Positions 43,901 to 52,825 are shown, counted from the stretch's first letter. The stretch is 64,000 nt of DNA from Planctomycetaceae bacterium (GCA_020638995.1 JACKHM010000004.1:248001-312000); one strand, 5' to 3'. Made by a program: numbers and translations. Notes: a model not told the origin generated them from the sequence alone.

Positions 43901-45669
43901 TCGCGATGTACACGAAAGTCATTCAGCCAGCTTACGAACTCGCCAGCCGATCGATTCCCAATTCGGATAAAGTCCCACCAGATTTGAAGCCCTCGCTAGC
44001 TCGCATTTACGGTGCCGTGGGGCGATTGCTGGAACGTGATGCCGCGGTCAGTCGATTGGTTTCAGGGGACGCTGCTAAGTCGGAGCGCGTGGCGGAGGCA
44101 TTCGCCACGGCAGCCAAGCTCGACATGTGTGCGGAGTATTTGGTCGGCACTGGGCGGGCGATTGTCAACTCGCCGGATTACATCGAGCGTTTGCAAGAGT
44201 TACGAGAACTCGCGGACCGCGTTCAAAAGCTGGATAAACAGCACCCGGAGGGCTATGCCCTCAAAGGCAATGCGCTGGTGATCGAATCGCGACAGAAGAC
44301 GAACCACTCCGAAAGCCACAAACTGCTCCTGCAGGCGATCGAATCGTGCAACCGAGCCATTCAACTTAGCAAGCCTGGCGATGACGATTACGCCAGCAAT
44401 TACGAAGTATTAAGCGCTGCCCACCTGGAAGCCGCTTTCTTTATGGACACGCGAGAAGGGAAGCGAACACACCTTGCGCAGGCGGAAGACGCGGCACGGC
44501 AAGCGATGGAAGTCAAAGAACGGCTGCGTCCCGAGAACGCCTTCAATTGTCTGGGAAACGCATTAGAAGATCAGGCTTACTATCTTGGTGAAATTGCAAA
44601 TTACAAGCCGGCCTTGGAGGCGTTCATTGACGGTGCGGGAGTGGCTGCCGATGCCGGACGTGATGCTTCCAACTCCTTGTATGCCGCCGGACGCTGTAGA
44701 CTTCGACAAGTGCTGGCCGGTGGGCTGCGCGAGGGCGAAAAGGATTCCGCGTTGATTCAGGCCGAGCTTGAGCTGAAGCAAGCGATCGGCGCATGGCGTC
44801 TGTTCTCGCAGAAGAAAGCGATTCAGCACCGGATCGCGGAAGCTGAATTCTGGCGCAGCGAGGTAATACGCTCACGCGCGATGAGGCGGCCAACGACTGC
44901 GGAAGCCCTGCCGCTGCTCGCTAATGCCGAATCGGCACGGGAGGTAAGCGTACAGCTGGCAAAGACACTAAAGTCGATCTACTGGGCCGACTACCAAATC
45001 GAGTGGGCGAAGCTAGCGTGGGATCGTGCAGCGTCATCCAGTTCCATAGACGAAGCCAAGAAGTTCCTTACGATTTCCGCCGAACGCGCGGAGGCGGTGC
45101 TTGCGGAAGACAAACTTGAGGCCTCCTCGCTGCCGATTAGCCCAAACGCAAGGCGAGGCGCACTATCACAGTTGATTCAAGTTGACTTGACGCGCTCCGA
45201 CTTGCTGCTTAGGGAGCTCAAGGACTCCCAGTGGACGCCTGCTTTCGAGAACGAGGCCGAGGGTTACGCTCAGGCTGCGTTGAGGACCGCCGAGCAAATC
45301 CACGACGAGTTCACTTCGCGCTCCGCAAAAATCTCGGCACTGACGATACTCGGCAGCATCAAGATCAAGTCAGCCAGAAATTCCAACTTTCCCGCGCAGC
45401 AGGCAGCAACGGCAATTGACAGTGCTGAGAAGAGTTTTCGAGAGGCAGTTAAGTTGGGCGGAAATGACATCGGCCTCTGCGCGCAAGCTCGCGTTGGTCT
45501 GGCGAGTTTACTCATGCGACGGATGACCTGGACCAACGATGCGGCGGTGAGAACGAAACTGCGGGAAGAGAGCCTGCAGACGCTCAGCCCAATCCAGCCC
45601 GAACACGTCGACCCCCAGTACTTTCAGCAGGTCTCACGACTCCGAATACAGCTGAACGCAGAGAAGTAG
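40987..45669 (+). CDS. Ser/Thr protein kinase with TPR-like sensor region
   Basis: 1,560 aa. The kinase domain covers about residues 10-310: glycine loop LGKGQYGEVW, VALKFI lysine, catalytic loop HCDIKPANIML, VCDFGLARM and GSPAFMAPE. The arginine of the HRD motif is a cysteine, so this is a non-RD kinase whose activation-loop control probably differs. A transmembrane helix lies at about 358-380 (LGLGVALLALAGMVAVVTV). The remaining 1,180 residues are helical, with TPR-like repeats (for example the AFAEAEQKLQANDLVEADRL pair), presumably extracytoplasmic protein-binding. It is transcribed towards the TonB receptor-like gene; a link to the secretion locus is possible only by proximity. Confidence 0.9.
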   Translation: MLRKGDEPVPGYRLVRFLGKGQYGEVWQANGPGGTRVALKFINVSGAQGQKELRGVQRVKEIRHPHLMPITALWLLDEEGTPLDDSYFQTVGGDEREALKGTLAIDAKHPTLLVVAMGYCDENLSDRLAEVNEGVPLHEWQGIPIGELLIHMVESAKAIDFLNTPRHDLGDGLVSIQHCDIKPANIMLVGGAVQVCDFGLARMMSDNLKATATGMIGSPAFMAPECIRKRPSTASDQYSLAITYYELRTGRLPFHDLSYMAVLDSHQAGALDFSAIGEREQAVLRRATALEPEDRYATCLEMVGAIEEALAEELPNLRSSPVAGKLRSQSPSARSTASDTARATGTTRENAGRSRHGTRLGTKLGLGVALLALAGMVAVVTVPNIRDIFRGLIEADKGEHGEQETAEETTASKTSNASTEPIDLDAAFAEAEQKLQANDLVEADRLFTQLEQRLLENNTEDFADRLNEARLGTLRVQTRQSDVDWNTSLAALGQLRKSGLLDEQAVACLDALELIGKTTLGQVGLEDRIKELVRLLPYEKDFDLWESAEIDRLRTDALGEVDEAQQEHALEPALLDNIVKLGGDKAGLLLARAERQYKQLAFAGSRETLAQIGDDAHDENRIRRDKLLLMNDLADDEFDVQTALSRFTSVAQKLQDPTPVVTLLLERTRRNPEIIDIALVQLARVGQVAVGETRAQLNKAYASLLALRIRGRLFVSDVSVTDLLRDCEQVRTIDKTDPLVNTCWVECQISSPARELDRTTWAEFDMIARQAIDWKDVEPSHVAYFHFVAGLLLHNHPTPKSREGADAILTSLELDSELLQLPRRRHQIEEILVAAATGFGLPTDADLPLEFTADNSTQSAYRYLEFGSQLEVPHSDAWKANYIVAAALVGDAQAADRWLPLSDEMLANQDSTAFLESKQLIGQVLLLSARGFAQRFQRLQQSTDRDKAIQRYAALIARLHNPRRVNVEFADLAMYTKVIQPAYELASRSIPNSDKVPPDLKPSLARIYGAVGRLLERDAAVSRLVSGDAAKSERVAEAFATAAKLDMCAEYLVGTGRAIVNSPDYIERLQELRELADRVQKLDKQHPEGYALKGNALVIESRQKTNHSESHKLLLQAIESCNRAIQLSKPGDDDYASNYEVLSAAHLEAAFFMDTREGKRTHLAQAEDAARQAMEVKERLRPENAFNCLGNALEDQAYYLGEIANYKPALEAFIDGAGVAADAGRDASNSLYAAGRCRLRQVLAGGLREGEKDSALIQAELELKQAIGAWRLFSQKKAIQHRIAEAEFWRSEVIRSRAMRRPTTAEALPLLANAESAREVSVQLAKTLKSIYWADYQIEWAKLAWDRAASSSSIDEAKKFLTISAERAEAVLAEDKLEASSLPISPNARRGALSQLIQVDLTRSDLLLRELKDSQWTPAFENEAEGYAQAALRTAEQIHDEFTSRSAKISALTILGSIKIKSARNSNFPAQQAATAIDSAEKSFREAVKLGGNDIGLCAQARVGLASLLMRRMTWTNDAAVRTKLREESLQTLSPIQPEHVDPQYFQQVSRLRIQLNAEK

Positions 45670-45942
45670 ATAGTACAATCGCTATAATCTGCATAGCCTG
45701 CGGGGGATTTAACTGTTGCGTCGGGTGGTCGATATTCCGGTGGTAACGATTTGGTAGGCAGTGATAGTAAAGTTGATCGTATCGGTGGGCCGATGGCTTA
45801 GTATTATGTGGATTGACCATTTGCGGGGAAAATTCCTGCAGGCCGACTCGCACATGAGAGTTTGCCCAGCCATGGATGGCTCGGCGTGAAGTAGGATTGA
45901 GCGGTGATGCCCGCTCACTCAATAGCAAGGAGGGGGGGTCGG

Positions 45943-48621
45943 ATGCGTCAGTGGCTGATCCAATTCGCGTGCGCCAACTGCTGCCTGCTGCTCGCGATTA
46001 TCGTGCATGCCTCAGACGAGGCACCCGCACAACAAAGCTTGTACCAAGGTGAATTCCGAACCCCGATTTCTCCTTCCCGAACGCTAGAAGTTGGCGAAGT
46101 GACCTTTGGGCCCATCGAGCATCCACCTGGTCCACCGCCGCAAGAACCAGCGTTTCTCGACGTCGTCGCGCAGGCGGAGACTGAGGGCGTCATGCAACTT
46201 GGCGGATGGGTTCGTCCTCTGTCGCAAGCTTCAGTCGCGAGTTCCGAGCCAACTCGTGTCGAAGCCGAAACATTGCCGGCATCCCTAGCTCAAGAAACAC
46301 TGCGTGTCGATTCTGTCTCGCTATCACGCATTGATGACATCATGCGATTTGGCGATTGGGTTAGCCCCGCGCCGCAAATTCCCGGCGCCAGGCCGGACCA
46401 AGTCTTTCGCCTAACGCAAGTCGAAGCGGAACAGCCGTTTGATGTTGCTCCGCCTTCGTTTGCAACGGAGTCGTACCAACCTTTCGACGTAACCGGTGGA
46501 ATTGCTGACCGTCCGGCTGGATTCGGCAGTTTTGGGTTGTCTGAAACATATCACCCGCTGCTCGATTCGACGCCCGCATCTGAGTGGGTCGGAGCGACCG
46601 ATCAGTTGACGCTCGCAATCGCAGACACTGGGGCTTTGCTTCAGGCGTCGACTAATGTGCAAACGGTCAAAGTCCAACAGCGATCGCCAGTTGCCTTCAA
46701 TCCGCACATTCGCGGCTACAACGTCAACCAAATTTACGCCAGTGGTGACGGGGCGTTATGGATACCTGTGCGTGAAGATCTTGACTCGATGTTGTCGAAG
46801 ATTGATCCTTCGTTAATTCGTGAAATGGCGGTTATCCCTGGTCCCTACGGCTTGCGATACGGACCCGGCTTCAGTTTCATTGACGTGGTTACATCGCCAA
46901 CACCGCGTTACGACTGCTACGAGGGGCACAACCGCTTTGGACTGACATATCACGGCAATGGCGAACGCATCTATGGCCGCGACACGTTCTATGGTGGTAA
47001 CTCCGACTACGGCTTCATTATTAACTACGGTAACCGAACTGGTAACGACTATGCACCAGGCGGAAACGCACCGATTTCGCTGCTGCCATCGAGCTATCAC
47101 AATCAGAACTTTGATGGTCAACTTGGATTTGACCTGTCAGAAGATTCAGACATTGAGTTCCGTTATTCGCGGATGGACCAGACGAACACCGAGTATGCGG
47201 CCCAGTTTTTTGATGTCAAGTCGCTCGAAACGGATGCCTTCAATGTGGCATATAATTACGAATCTCCCGTGTGGGACCGAAAGTCGAGAGTAGAAGCTTG
47301 GTACAACGCCACGAATTTCGCAGGCGACACCACGCGCAAGCGGCAGCAGAACTTCCCGGTCATTGAACGCGTTGACGCCGCTCTGAATGTGGCCCAGGGG
47401 GTCACTGACGCCAGTCTCTTGGGCACGACTAGCGGTGATATTTCCAGCGCCGGAGCGCGGACAATGACGGTCTGGGGCGTGGATGAACGTCCCCAACTCG
47501 CCTTAGGGGCGGACTTTCGACATCTCAATCAGGCACTGGTCGAGCACTACGACGTATCCGGGGCCGCTCCTCTAAATTTTGACACCAATCTACCCAGAGC
47601 CCAAGGATATGATCCCGGCATTTTTGCAGAATTGACGTTACCGGCAACTTCACGTTGGACGACGAAAATCGGCGGAAGAATTGACTACTACGGCACGACA
47701 GCCGACGCAAGTCAACTACGAGCTAATACGTCACTGCCCGGCATCACACCCACGGACACTTCGGTTCTGAACCAGAATGACGTGTTGTTGGCCTTCTATT
47801 TGACGAACGACTACAAGGTCAACGACAATACGGTGATACAAATTGGTGGAGGGCATGCCCAACGTGCTCCAACTCTACGCGAACGCTATTCGGACGGACT
47901 ATTCCTGGCGATCCTGCAAAGCGGCTTTAGTCGAGTGATCGGGAATCCGAGTGTCCGCAAGGAGCGCGCGTGGCAGATCGATGCCGGCATCGATTATGAA
48001 GATGATATCTGGCTTGGGAAGCTCCATGCGTTTGGCAGTTGGATCGACGACTACATCACCTACCAGGGCAACCTCGTCAGCCCGCCGCTGGGGGCGAGGC
48101 TGCTGCAAACGATCAACACCGACTATGCAACGCTGGCTGGTGTCGAGGCGTCGGGCGAAGTGAATGTGACACCCATGCTGTCGACCTATGGTTCGATTAG
48201 TTACGTCGATGGCCGTGACCATGGTATCGATCGAGCGTTGCCGCAGATCTCACCCTTGCAAGCCCGCATCGGCGTTCGCTGGCACGATCCTGCGGACCAG
48301 CCTCAATGGGGAACCGATTTCGGATTCCGAATCGTGGACAACCAGAAGATGGTTGGCTTCGTACATGCCGTCGGCGGTGGCAGTCCGGTTCAGGTCGAAA
48401 CGCCCACAGGGGGATTCATGACGGCGTACCTGCGGGGCTACTACAACATCACCGAAAACATGAATGTGGTGGGCGGCATCGAGAACCTGTTTGACAGGAC
48501 GTATTTGGAACACCTCGACCTCCGCTTGCCCAACGAAACGATCGGTGGGACCACTTTCGCCAGCACCGCAGTCTACTCACCGGGAATCACGCCCTACATC
48601 GGTGTTGAATGGACCCACTAA
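45943..48621 (+). CDS. TonB-dependent receptor-like outer-membrane protein
   Basis: 892 aa from ATG 45943, which follows AAGGAGGGG and gives a signal peptide (WLIQFACANCCLLLAIIVHA). A long proline-rich N-terminal extension (about 25-230) holds two related peptides (MQLGGWVRPLSQ and MRFGDWVSPAPQ). The plug-like domain follows (NPHIRGYNVNQIYASGDGAL, MAVIPGPYGLRYGPGFSFID), then a beta-barrel with alternating aromatic strands and the terminal VYSPGITPYIGVEWTH, ending in an aromatic-rich barrel strand. It should import a chelated nutrient or act as an outer-membrane channel; the substrate cannot be read from the sequence. A clear TonB box was not found. Confidence 0.85.
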   Translation: MRQWLIQFACANCCLLLAIIVHASDEAPAQQSLYQGEFRTPISPSRTLEVGEVTFGPIEHPPGPPPQEPAFLDVVAQAETEGVMQLGGWVRPLSQASVASSEPTRVEAETLPASLAQETLRVDSVSLSRIDDIMRFGDWVSPAPQIPGARPDQVFRLTQVEAEQPFDVAPPSFATESYQPFDVTGGIADRPAGFGSFGLSETYHPLLDSTPASEWVGATDQLTLAIADTGALLQASTNVQTVKVQQRSPVAFNPHIRGYNVNQIYASGDGALWIPVREDLDSMLSKIDPSLIREMAVIPGPYGLRYGPGFSFIDVVTSPTPRYDCYEGHNRFGLTYHGNGERIYGRDTFYGGNSDYGFIINYGNRTGNDYAPGGNAPISLLPSSYHNQNFDGQLGFDLSEDSDIEFRYSRMDQTNTEYAAQFFDVKSLETDAFNVAYNYESPVWDRKSRVEAWYNATNFAGDTTRKRQQNFPVIERVDAALNVAQGVTDASLLGTTSGDISSAGARTMTVWGVDERPQLALGADFRHLNQALVEHYDVSGAAPLNFDTNLPRAQGYDPGIFAELTLPATSRWTTKIGGRIDYYGTTADASQLRANTSLPGITPTDTSVLNQNDVLLAFYLTNDYKVNDNTVIQIGGGHAQRAPTLRERYSDGLFLAILQSGFSRVIGNPSVRKERAWQIDAGIDYEDDIWLGKLHAFGSWIDDYITYQGNLVSPPLGARLLQTINTDYATLAGVEASGEVNVTPMLSTYGSISYVDGRDHGIDRALPQISPLQARIGVRWHDPADQPQWGTDFGFRIVDNQKMVGFVHAVGGGSPVQVETPTGGFMTAYLRGYYNITENMNVVGGIENLFDRTYLEHLDLRLPNETIGGTTFASTAVYSPGITPYIGVEWTH

Positions 48622-48675
48622 TGCTTTGGCGTCCACCCAACTTGACGAGACACAAGCGGTACATCGCGAAGGCAC

Positions 48676-49614
48676 TTACTCGTTGGTCGGTTGCCGCACT
48701 TCTTCGGCCGGCGACGGGTCGGGCAAAGCGCCTTCCGTCAGCTCTGCCGCGTTCAACTTTTGACGTTTCTCGATTTTCATTTTGCGGATTTTCGCGTCGG
48801 CTACGATGTCGTCATCGTCGTCGTAGCATACCGTCCACGGTTGCCCCACGTTGATCGCTTCCCACGAATGAGAGCTTCGTTGGTAGGACTTGGCCTTGCC
48901 GATTCGCGTCAGCCGGTTCATCTGCTTCTGTGTCGGCAGCAACCACCGCAACATGGCATTGTCGCCTCCGAACTTCTTGTCCCCTTCCCAATCGTAGTTG
49001 TCGACGACCCACGACTTCCAAGACACGACCTGTAGGACGAAGCAACGCGTGGACGCTTTGCGGACTGCTTCGATCTGAACCACGGATTTGATCTGCGAGC
49101 CGTAGTAAGTCAGGTTGTCGTCGGACACGCCCGCTCGCTCGACACCCGATTTGTAGTCCATCTCGAACGTTACCCGCGTCGGCCATTTAGTTTCGGCGAG
49201 GGCAAGTCCCTGAGGCGAGACGAGCGCGTTCATGGCCAACACCGTCTTTGCACCGAACTTTGATTGCACGGCTTTGAGGAGCTTCTGTTGATGAGAAGCC
49301 TCGGATTCCTTTCGCACACTGCTCGCCTTGCTTGCGGGAATCTCGACAAAACTGCCGGAGCGGCCAAGGAAGTGCTCCAACGCGGCGACTGCTTTTGGGA
49401 AGCCAAGCCCCGCAGCGAGCTTCTTCATACGGGCGACTTTCCGCAGCGTCTCCTCGTCTTCCGAGGTGATCGGTTCCGCGGGTTCGGAAAGCTCGCCGGG
49501 CGTAACACGAACGGGCCCCGCCGGCAACGCCCGGGTGCGAGCGGTCGTGCCTAGATCTTTGACGGTGGGATTGCGTTCCTGGCAAATACTGCCGGGGATT
49601 CGACAACTTGTCAT
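48676..49614 (-). CDS. Hypothetical protein of the T6SS locus
   Basis: 312 aa from ATG 49614 (AAGGA about 10 bases upstream); a longer frame begins 25 codons earlier. The N terminus is proline-rich (AGPVRVTPGELSEPAEP), then helical (AAGLGFPKAVAALEHFLG), and the C-terminal half is alpha/beta with VTFEMDYKSGVE, CFVLQVVSWKSWVVDNYDWE and WEAINVGQPWTVCYDDDDD. The acidic end could bind metal. Family unknown. Position downstream of the amidase-like gene on the same strand fits a secreted effector or an accessory protein. Confidence 0.65.
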   Translation of the reverse strand: MTSCRIPGSICQERNPTVKDLGTTARTRALPAGPVRVTPGELSEPAEPITSEDEETLRKVARMKKLAAGLGFPKAVAALEHFLGRSGSFVEIPASKASSVRKESEASHQQKLLKAVQSKFGAKTVLAMNALVSPQGLALAETKWPTRVTFEMDYKSGVERAGVSDDNLTYYGSQIKSVVQIEAVRKASTRCFVLQVVSWKSWVVDNYDWEGDKKFGGDNAMLRWLLPTQKQMNRLTRIGKAKSYQRSSHSWEAINVGQPWTVCYDDDDDIVADAKIRKMKIEKRQKLNAAELTEGALPDPSPAEEVRQPTNE

Positions 49615-49721
49615 CCTGATTTTCCTTGCGAGAGGCTTGATCTTTGACCAGTACTCGCGGGCGAGTTGTGTGTGTGCGATTGGCAGCACAGATTCATTAG
49701 TAGGATCACTTTCGTCGTTGC

Positions 49722-50180
49722 CTACATCGGAAATGTCCCGTAAAAGACTGCAATCGTATCGCCGTTGTAGTGCCGCTTGAATTGTTCCGGCGTTTGTTTG
49801 ACGACTTTGTTTTGCGAGTTGGAGTAATGGTAAACGAATCCGCCTTGAAAAATGCCGATATGTTTGCGGGGAACGTTAGTCATCTTCTTGGTTGCTAGGT
49901 TGACGTTCCGCTCGTCGGTGACGAATGCCAAGCACGTCGTCGGCGTAGCAGGGCGTGCATCCCACACCCCCACCTGGGGGCACTTGGCAAAAATCTCATG
50001 AACTCGAAGACTAGCCCCTCCGCTCCCTTGGCCCGTCATGTTTCGGCATAACAAGCCGACTTGAATCGACTTCACATGACTCACAAAGTGAGCGCAATGG
50101 TTGTCCGATTCCTTGTGAAAACCATTCTCGCAAATGTCTTTGATGTGCTTGCCAATGTAATCTTCCAGTTTAATTGCCAT
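49722..50180 (-). CDS. Papain-like amidase, candidate T6SS effector
   Basis: 152 aa without signal peptide. A cysteine in DNHCAHFVSHV (Cys29) and a histidine in PRKHIGIFQGGFVYHYS (His107, or His118) are arranged as in NlpC/P60 and CHAP hydrolases, where Cys opens the first helix and His starts a later strand. T6SS amidases of this fold cut peptidoglycan cross-links in rivals. Small size, lack of signal peptide and location inside the secretion locus support this role; the family assignment is from motif spacing only. Confidence 0.6.
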   Translation of the reverse strand: MAIKLEDYIGKHIKDICENGFHKESDNHCAHFVSHVKSIQVGLLCRNMTGQGSGGASLRVHEIFAKCPQVGVWDARPATPTTCLAFVTDERNVNLATKKMTNVPRKHIGIFQGGFVYHYSNSQNKVVKQTPEQFKRHYNGDTIAVFYGTFPM

Positions 50181-50419
50181 GATTTGTTGGCTCCTTTGTT
50201 CGGCAGGAACTCATTCGCTTACAGGATCCGTTTGAGGTGCGCTACTTGTTATCGCCGAAACAGACAAAGTGTTGCGTGCCAATTATTATGTTCGTCCTGA
50301 TCGGAGCCGTACCGGAAGTAGGTGCGTATAAGGAAGACCGTGATACGCAATCCGCAGGCATAACTCCCAGTGACCTTCCATCTCCAATTGCTCTACCAAT
50401 GTCGGTTCACCGATTGCGG

Positions 50420-50665
50420 TCAGATTGCGTCCTCGTCGCCAGCGATTTCCCCGGCAAGCCTGTCCTTGACGTTCGACCAGTGTTGCCGAGCAACTTTGGG
50501 ACTCGGTGAGAAAGCCTCGCCCAGAAACTCCTGCACTCGCAAAGACCGAACCGCGTTGCTCCAGGCGGGACAGTCGGTGAAGTGTTTCGTCAACGGGAAG
50601 TGCGGAACGTGATTGCGGCGACGCCAACCGCCATGCCGCTCGCCATCGGCCGACTGGCTGCTCAT
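50420..50665 (-). CDS. Small hypothetical protein coupled to the FHA gene
   Basis: 81 aa starting in an ATGA overlap with the end of the FHA-protein gene. It has a charged N terminus and a helical middle (HFTDCPAWSNAVRSLRVQEF). No domain is recognised. Acceptance rests on the coupling geometry. The 240 bases after it up to the amidase-like gene show nothing else. Confidence 0.5.
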   Translation of the reverse strand: MSSQSADGERHGGWRRRNHVPHFPLTKHFTDCPAWSNAVRSLRVQEFLGEAFSPSPKVARQHWSNVKDRLAGEIAGDEDAI

Positions 50666-52194
50666 GCCTCTGCCCGTTCAGAGCGAGTGTAGCCGAGTTT
50701 CTGCAACGTTTCGGCAAACCGGCTTTCGGCAAACAACTCCCACGATTCCCCTGATGCGGATTCTAACAACACCGCCTCCACGCCGCTGAGAAACTCGTCG
50801 ACGAACTCTTTGGTGCCACTCTGCAACAAGGCAGACAGGATTCGCGGATGATAAAGAGCCAGCATCGCGGATTCGTCTGCCGGTGCCATCGCGTCGGGTG
50901 CGTCGTACCGAGCCATGCGTCGCAGACGTCCCAGCAGTTCGGCTTTACCGGTCGTTGCAAACAGACAGACGGCCGCGTTGCAACTCCAGGCTGGCTCTAG
51001 AAGTGTCGCGCAAGTTGCCGGGTCGTTCACGGAGCAGACAAGCGGCGAGCAGAGTTTCGCGGTGTCCTCCGAAAGCCAGTCCAACAAGTACTCGCAATCG
51101 GCGGAGTCGGGCGGCAATTCCTGCTCGATACTCGCCCGGTCCACAAGCAGAAAGAGCGGAATTAATCGAGCCAGTTGTTGAGCCAAGTCGACGCCGGAGG
51201 CTTCATTTTCCGTACTGCGGAAGACAGTCACACCCGAGTAGCACTCTTCCTGCGTATAGGTCGCGATGCGCATCGTTGCTGACCGAGTCGACTTCCCGCG
51301 TGCCGGGATCCCTGCGAAGCGTACTTGCGGGTTCGGCGCGGTAGGGCCACCTTCAACGCGCAGCGAGAATAGCGTCTGGCCCGCCTGGATCATGTCGCCG
51401 TCATAGACCGTTGCCTCCGTCACATAGAAGCCGTTGACAATCGTGCCGTTCTGGCCGCCGAGATCGCGGACCCGACACATCGACGGTTGGCAATCCAACG
51501 CGAAATGCAGACCAGAGATGAGCTGGTCGTTCGCGACTGTGTAATCCGCCCGCTGCGTCCGACCGAACGTGACGGTTTGCCCAGGATGCAGCCAGGCCTT
51601 TCTTTCACCCGTGCCGTCCGAAAAACGAAGAATTGCCCGCGTGACACCCGCTGCCGACTCGGTCGATGGATCGACGCTTGGCGGTAAAGGCGGGGACGCT
51701 GCGCTGTGGCTTGGCACCGAGGGGACTTTATTATCGGCGGGTGAAACATCACCAGGGCCATTGGTGTGCGGTAAGTCAATTGCTGCGTGTTCGTACTCGA
51801 CCGTCTTTGCCAATGGTCCGAGTCCGGTCACGGAACCTACGCTCATCGAGTCCACTGACACGCCAGCGGAGTCGGGTAGGGCAATGGGTTCGGCAATGTC
51901 CTCGATGACGACGCCGAAGGTGGTCTCTCCCGCCATGATCTTGTCGCCGTTTTGAACAGCCGTCTCGGTGACCAGTTTTCGATTCACAAAGGTACCGTTG
52001 GTGCTGTTGCGGTCCGTCACGCGACAGGTCTTGTCATCACACGTCAGAGTGAAGTGAACGCCCGACATCTTCAAATCGTGGGCCACGGTAAAGTCGGCAT
52101 ACGCGGTCCGACCAATCGTCAGCTCGCCGCCGCTTTGCATCCAAGTCTTGCGACCGGCCAATTCGCCGGATTCAACAGTCACTACGACGCGCAT
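50662..52194 (-). CDS. Protein with two FHA domains and DUF4123-like C terminus
   Basis: 510 aa. FHA domain 1 (about residues 20-105) has LTIGRTAYADFTVAHD and TDRNSTNGTFVN; FHA domain 2 (about 205-295) has VTFGRTQRADYTVAND and RDLGGQNGTIVN. Both keep the GR and NG core that contacts phosphothreonine; the Ser-x-x-His reads SGVH and SGLH. The C-terminal 180 residues (ECEYLLDWL-type start after DSADCEYLLDWL, then LYHPRILSALL) are arranged like DUF4123 adaptors but weakly conserved. It would link phospho-signals to the secretion machine, as Fha does in Pseudomonas (inference). It is encoded downstream of the effector genes and coupled to the next gene. Confidence 0.83.
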   Translation of the reverse strand: MRVVVTVESGELAGRKTWMQSGGELTIGRTAYADFTVAHDLKMSGVHFTLTCDDKTCRVTDRNSTNGTFVNRKLVTETAVQNGDKIMAGETTFGVVIEDIAEPIALPDSAGVSVDSMSVGSVTGLGPLAKTVEYEHAAIDLPHTNGPGDVSPADNKVPSVPSHSAASPPLPPSVDPSTESAAGVTRAILRFSDGTGERKAWLHPGQTVTFGRTQRADYTVANDQLISGLHFALDCQPSMCRVRDLGGQNGTIVNGFYVTEATVYDGDMIQAGQTLFSLRVEGGPTAPNPQVRFAGIPARGKSTRSATMRIATYTQEECYSGVTVFRSTENEASGVDLAQQLARLIPLFLLVDRASIEQELPPDSADCEYLLDWLSEDTAKLCSPLVCSVNDPATCATLLEPAWSCNAAVCLFATTGKAELLGRLRRMARYDAPDAMAPADESAMLALYHPRILSALLQSGTKEFVDEFLSGVEAVLLESASGESWELFAESRFAETLQKLGYTRSERAEA

Positions 52195-52255
52195 GTTCCC
52201 AACTCAAACGAAACCGAAGGGTTCTAATTCGTAAGGCGGCGAAGCCGCAAACGGT

Positions 52256-52313
52256 GTAGGACGGACGCCTCGTCCGTCCGCGACGAAATGGACGGACGAG
52301 GCGTCCGTCCTAC
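52256..52313. repeat. Perfect 24-bp palindrome with 10-base loop
   Basis: The left arm (52256-52279) starts GTAGGACGGACGCCTCGTCC and its exact reverse complement fills 52290-52313. The inner GGACGGAC motif occurs in both arms. It is one of the strongest hairpins in the window and may be a dispersed planctomycete REP-like element or a terminator between the 129-aa gene and the FHA gene. Confidence 0.85.
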
Positions 52314-52435
52314 ATAGGCTCATTCAAAATGGTGCCACGAAAACAATGGCCTGTGCAATAACTGATTTCGGCAGCACCTTCTGAAGGTCGCTGCCAGCAT
52401 CTGGTAAGATCACGCGATCGTCGGGGGGCGTGTGT

Positions 52436-52825
52436 TCAGCGTGGAATATGTTGCATCTTGGCCTTTAGATCCGGTTGCATCCCGCTGGAACCGCCGGCCC
52501 TCCCGATCAGCGTCCCATTATCCGCGTAGACCGATGCTTCGGGCGTATACCTCGTCAGATACTTGTTTAGCACCGCTTCGGATTCGACCCAATTCTTGTG
52601 ATAGTGGGGCCGACCGCCGAAATGGTATTTCGTATCGTGCCCCATCGTGTCCATGCGGATAATCCAGAACCCGCCGCCTTCAGCATCCTTGACCCATATC
52701 TCCGACTCCGCAGTCCCCTGTCGAGTTCGACGCTGAAAACCGTTTCTCATCGCGATTGCGCGGACGATTTCGGGATTGCGATGCTTAAAACTTTCTTCGA
52801 CGATGAATTGGCTTGGTGCGGCCAC
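52436..52825 (-). CDS. Small His-rich protein, possible toxin domain
   Basis: 129 aa without signal peptide. The centre (KYHFGGRPHYHKNWVES) is rich in His and aromatic residues; the C terminus ends SGMQPDLKAKMQHIPR. This has the feel of a stand-alone polymorphic-toxin tip, but I cannot name it. It follows the presumed immunity gene at 52952 with a 126-base gap. An alternative is a second immunity protein. Confidence 0.55.
   Translation of the reverse strand: MAAPSQFIVEESFKHRNPEIVRAIAMRNGFQRRTRQGTAESEIWVKDAEGGGFWIIRMDTMGHDTKYHFGGRPHYHKNWVESEAVLNKYLTRYTPEASVYADNGTLIGRAGGSSGMQPDLKAKMQHIPR

Noticed and set aside
50286..50732. 148-codon minus-strand frame overlapping the FHA gene end
   Set aside because: Out of frame with the FHA gene and with the ATGA-coupled 81-aa gene, which is the better reading.
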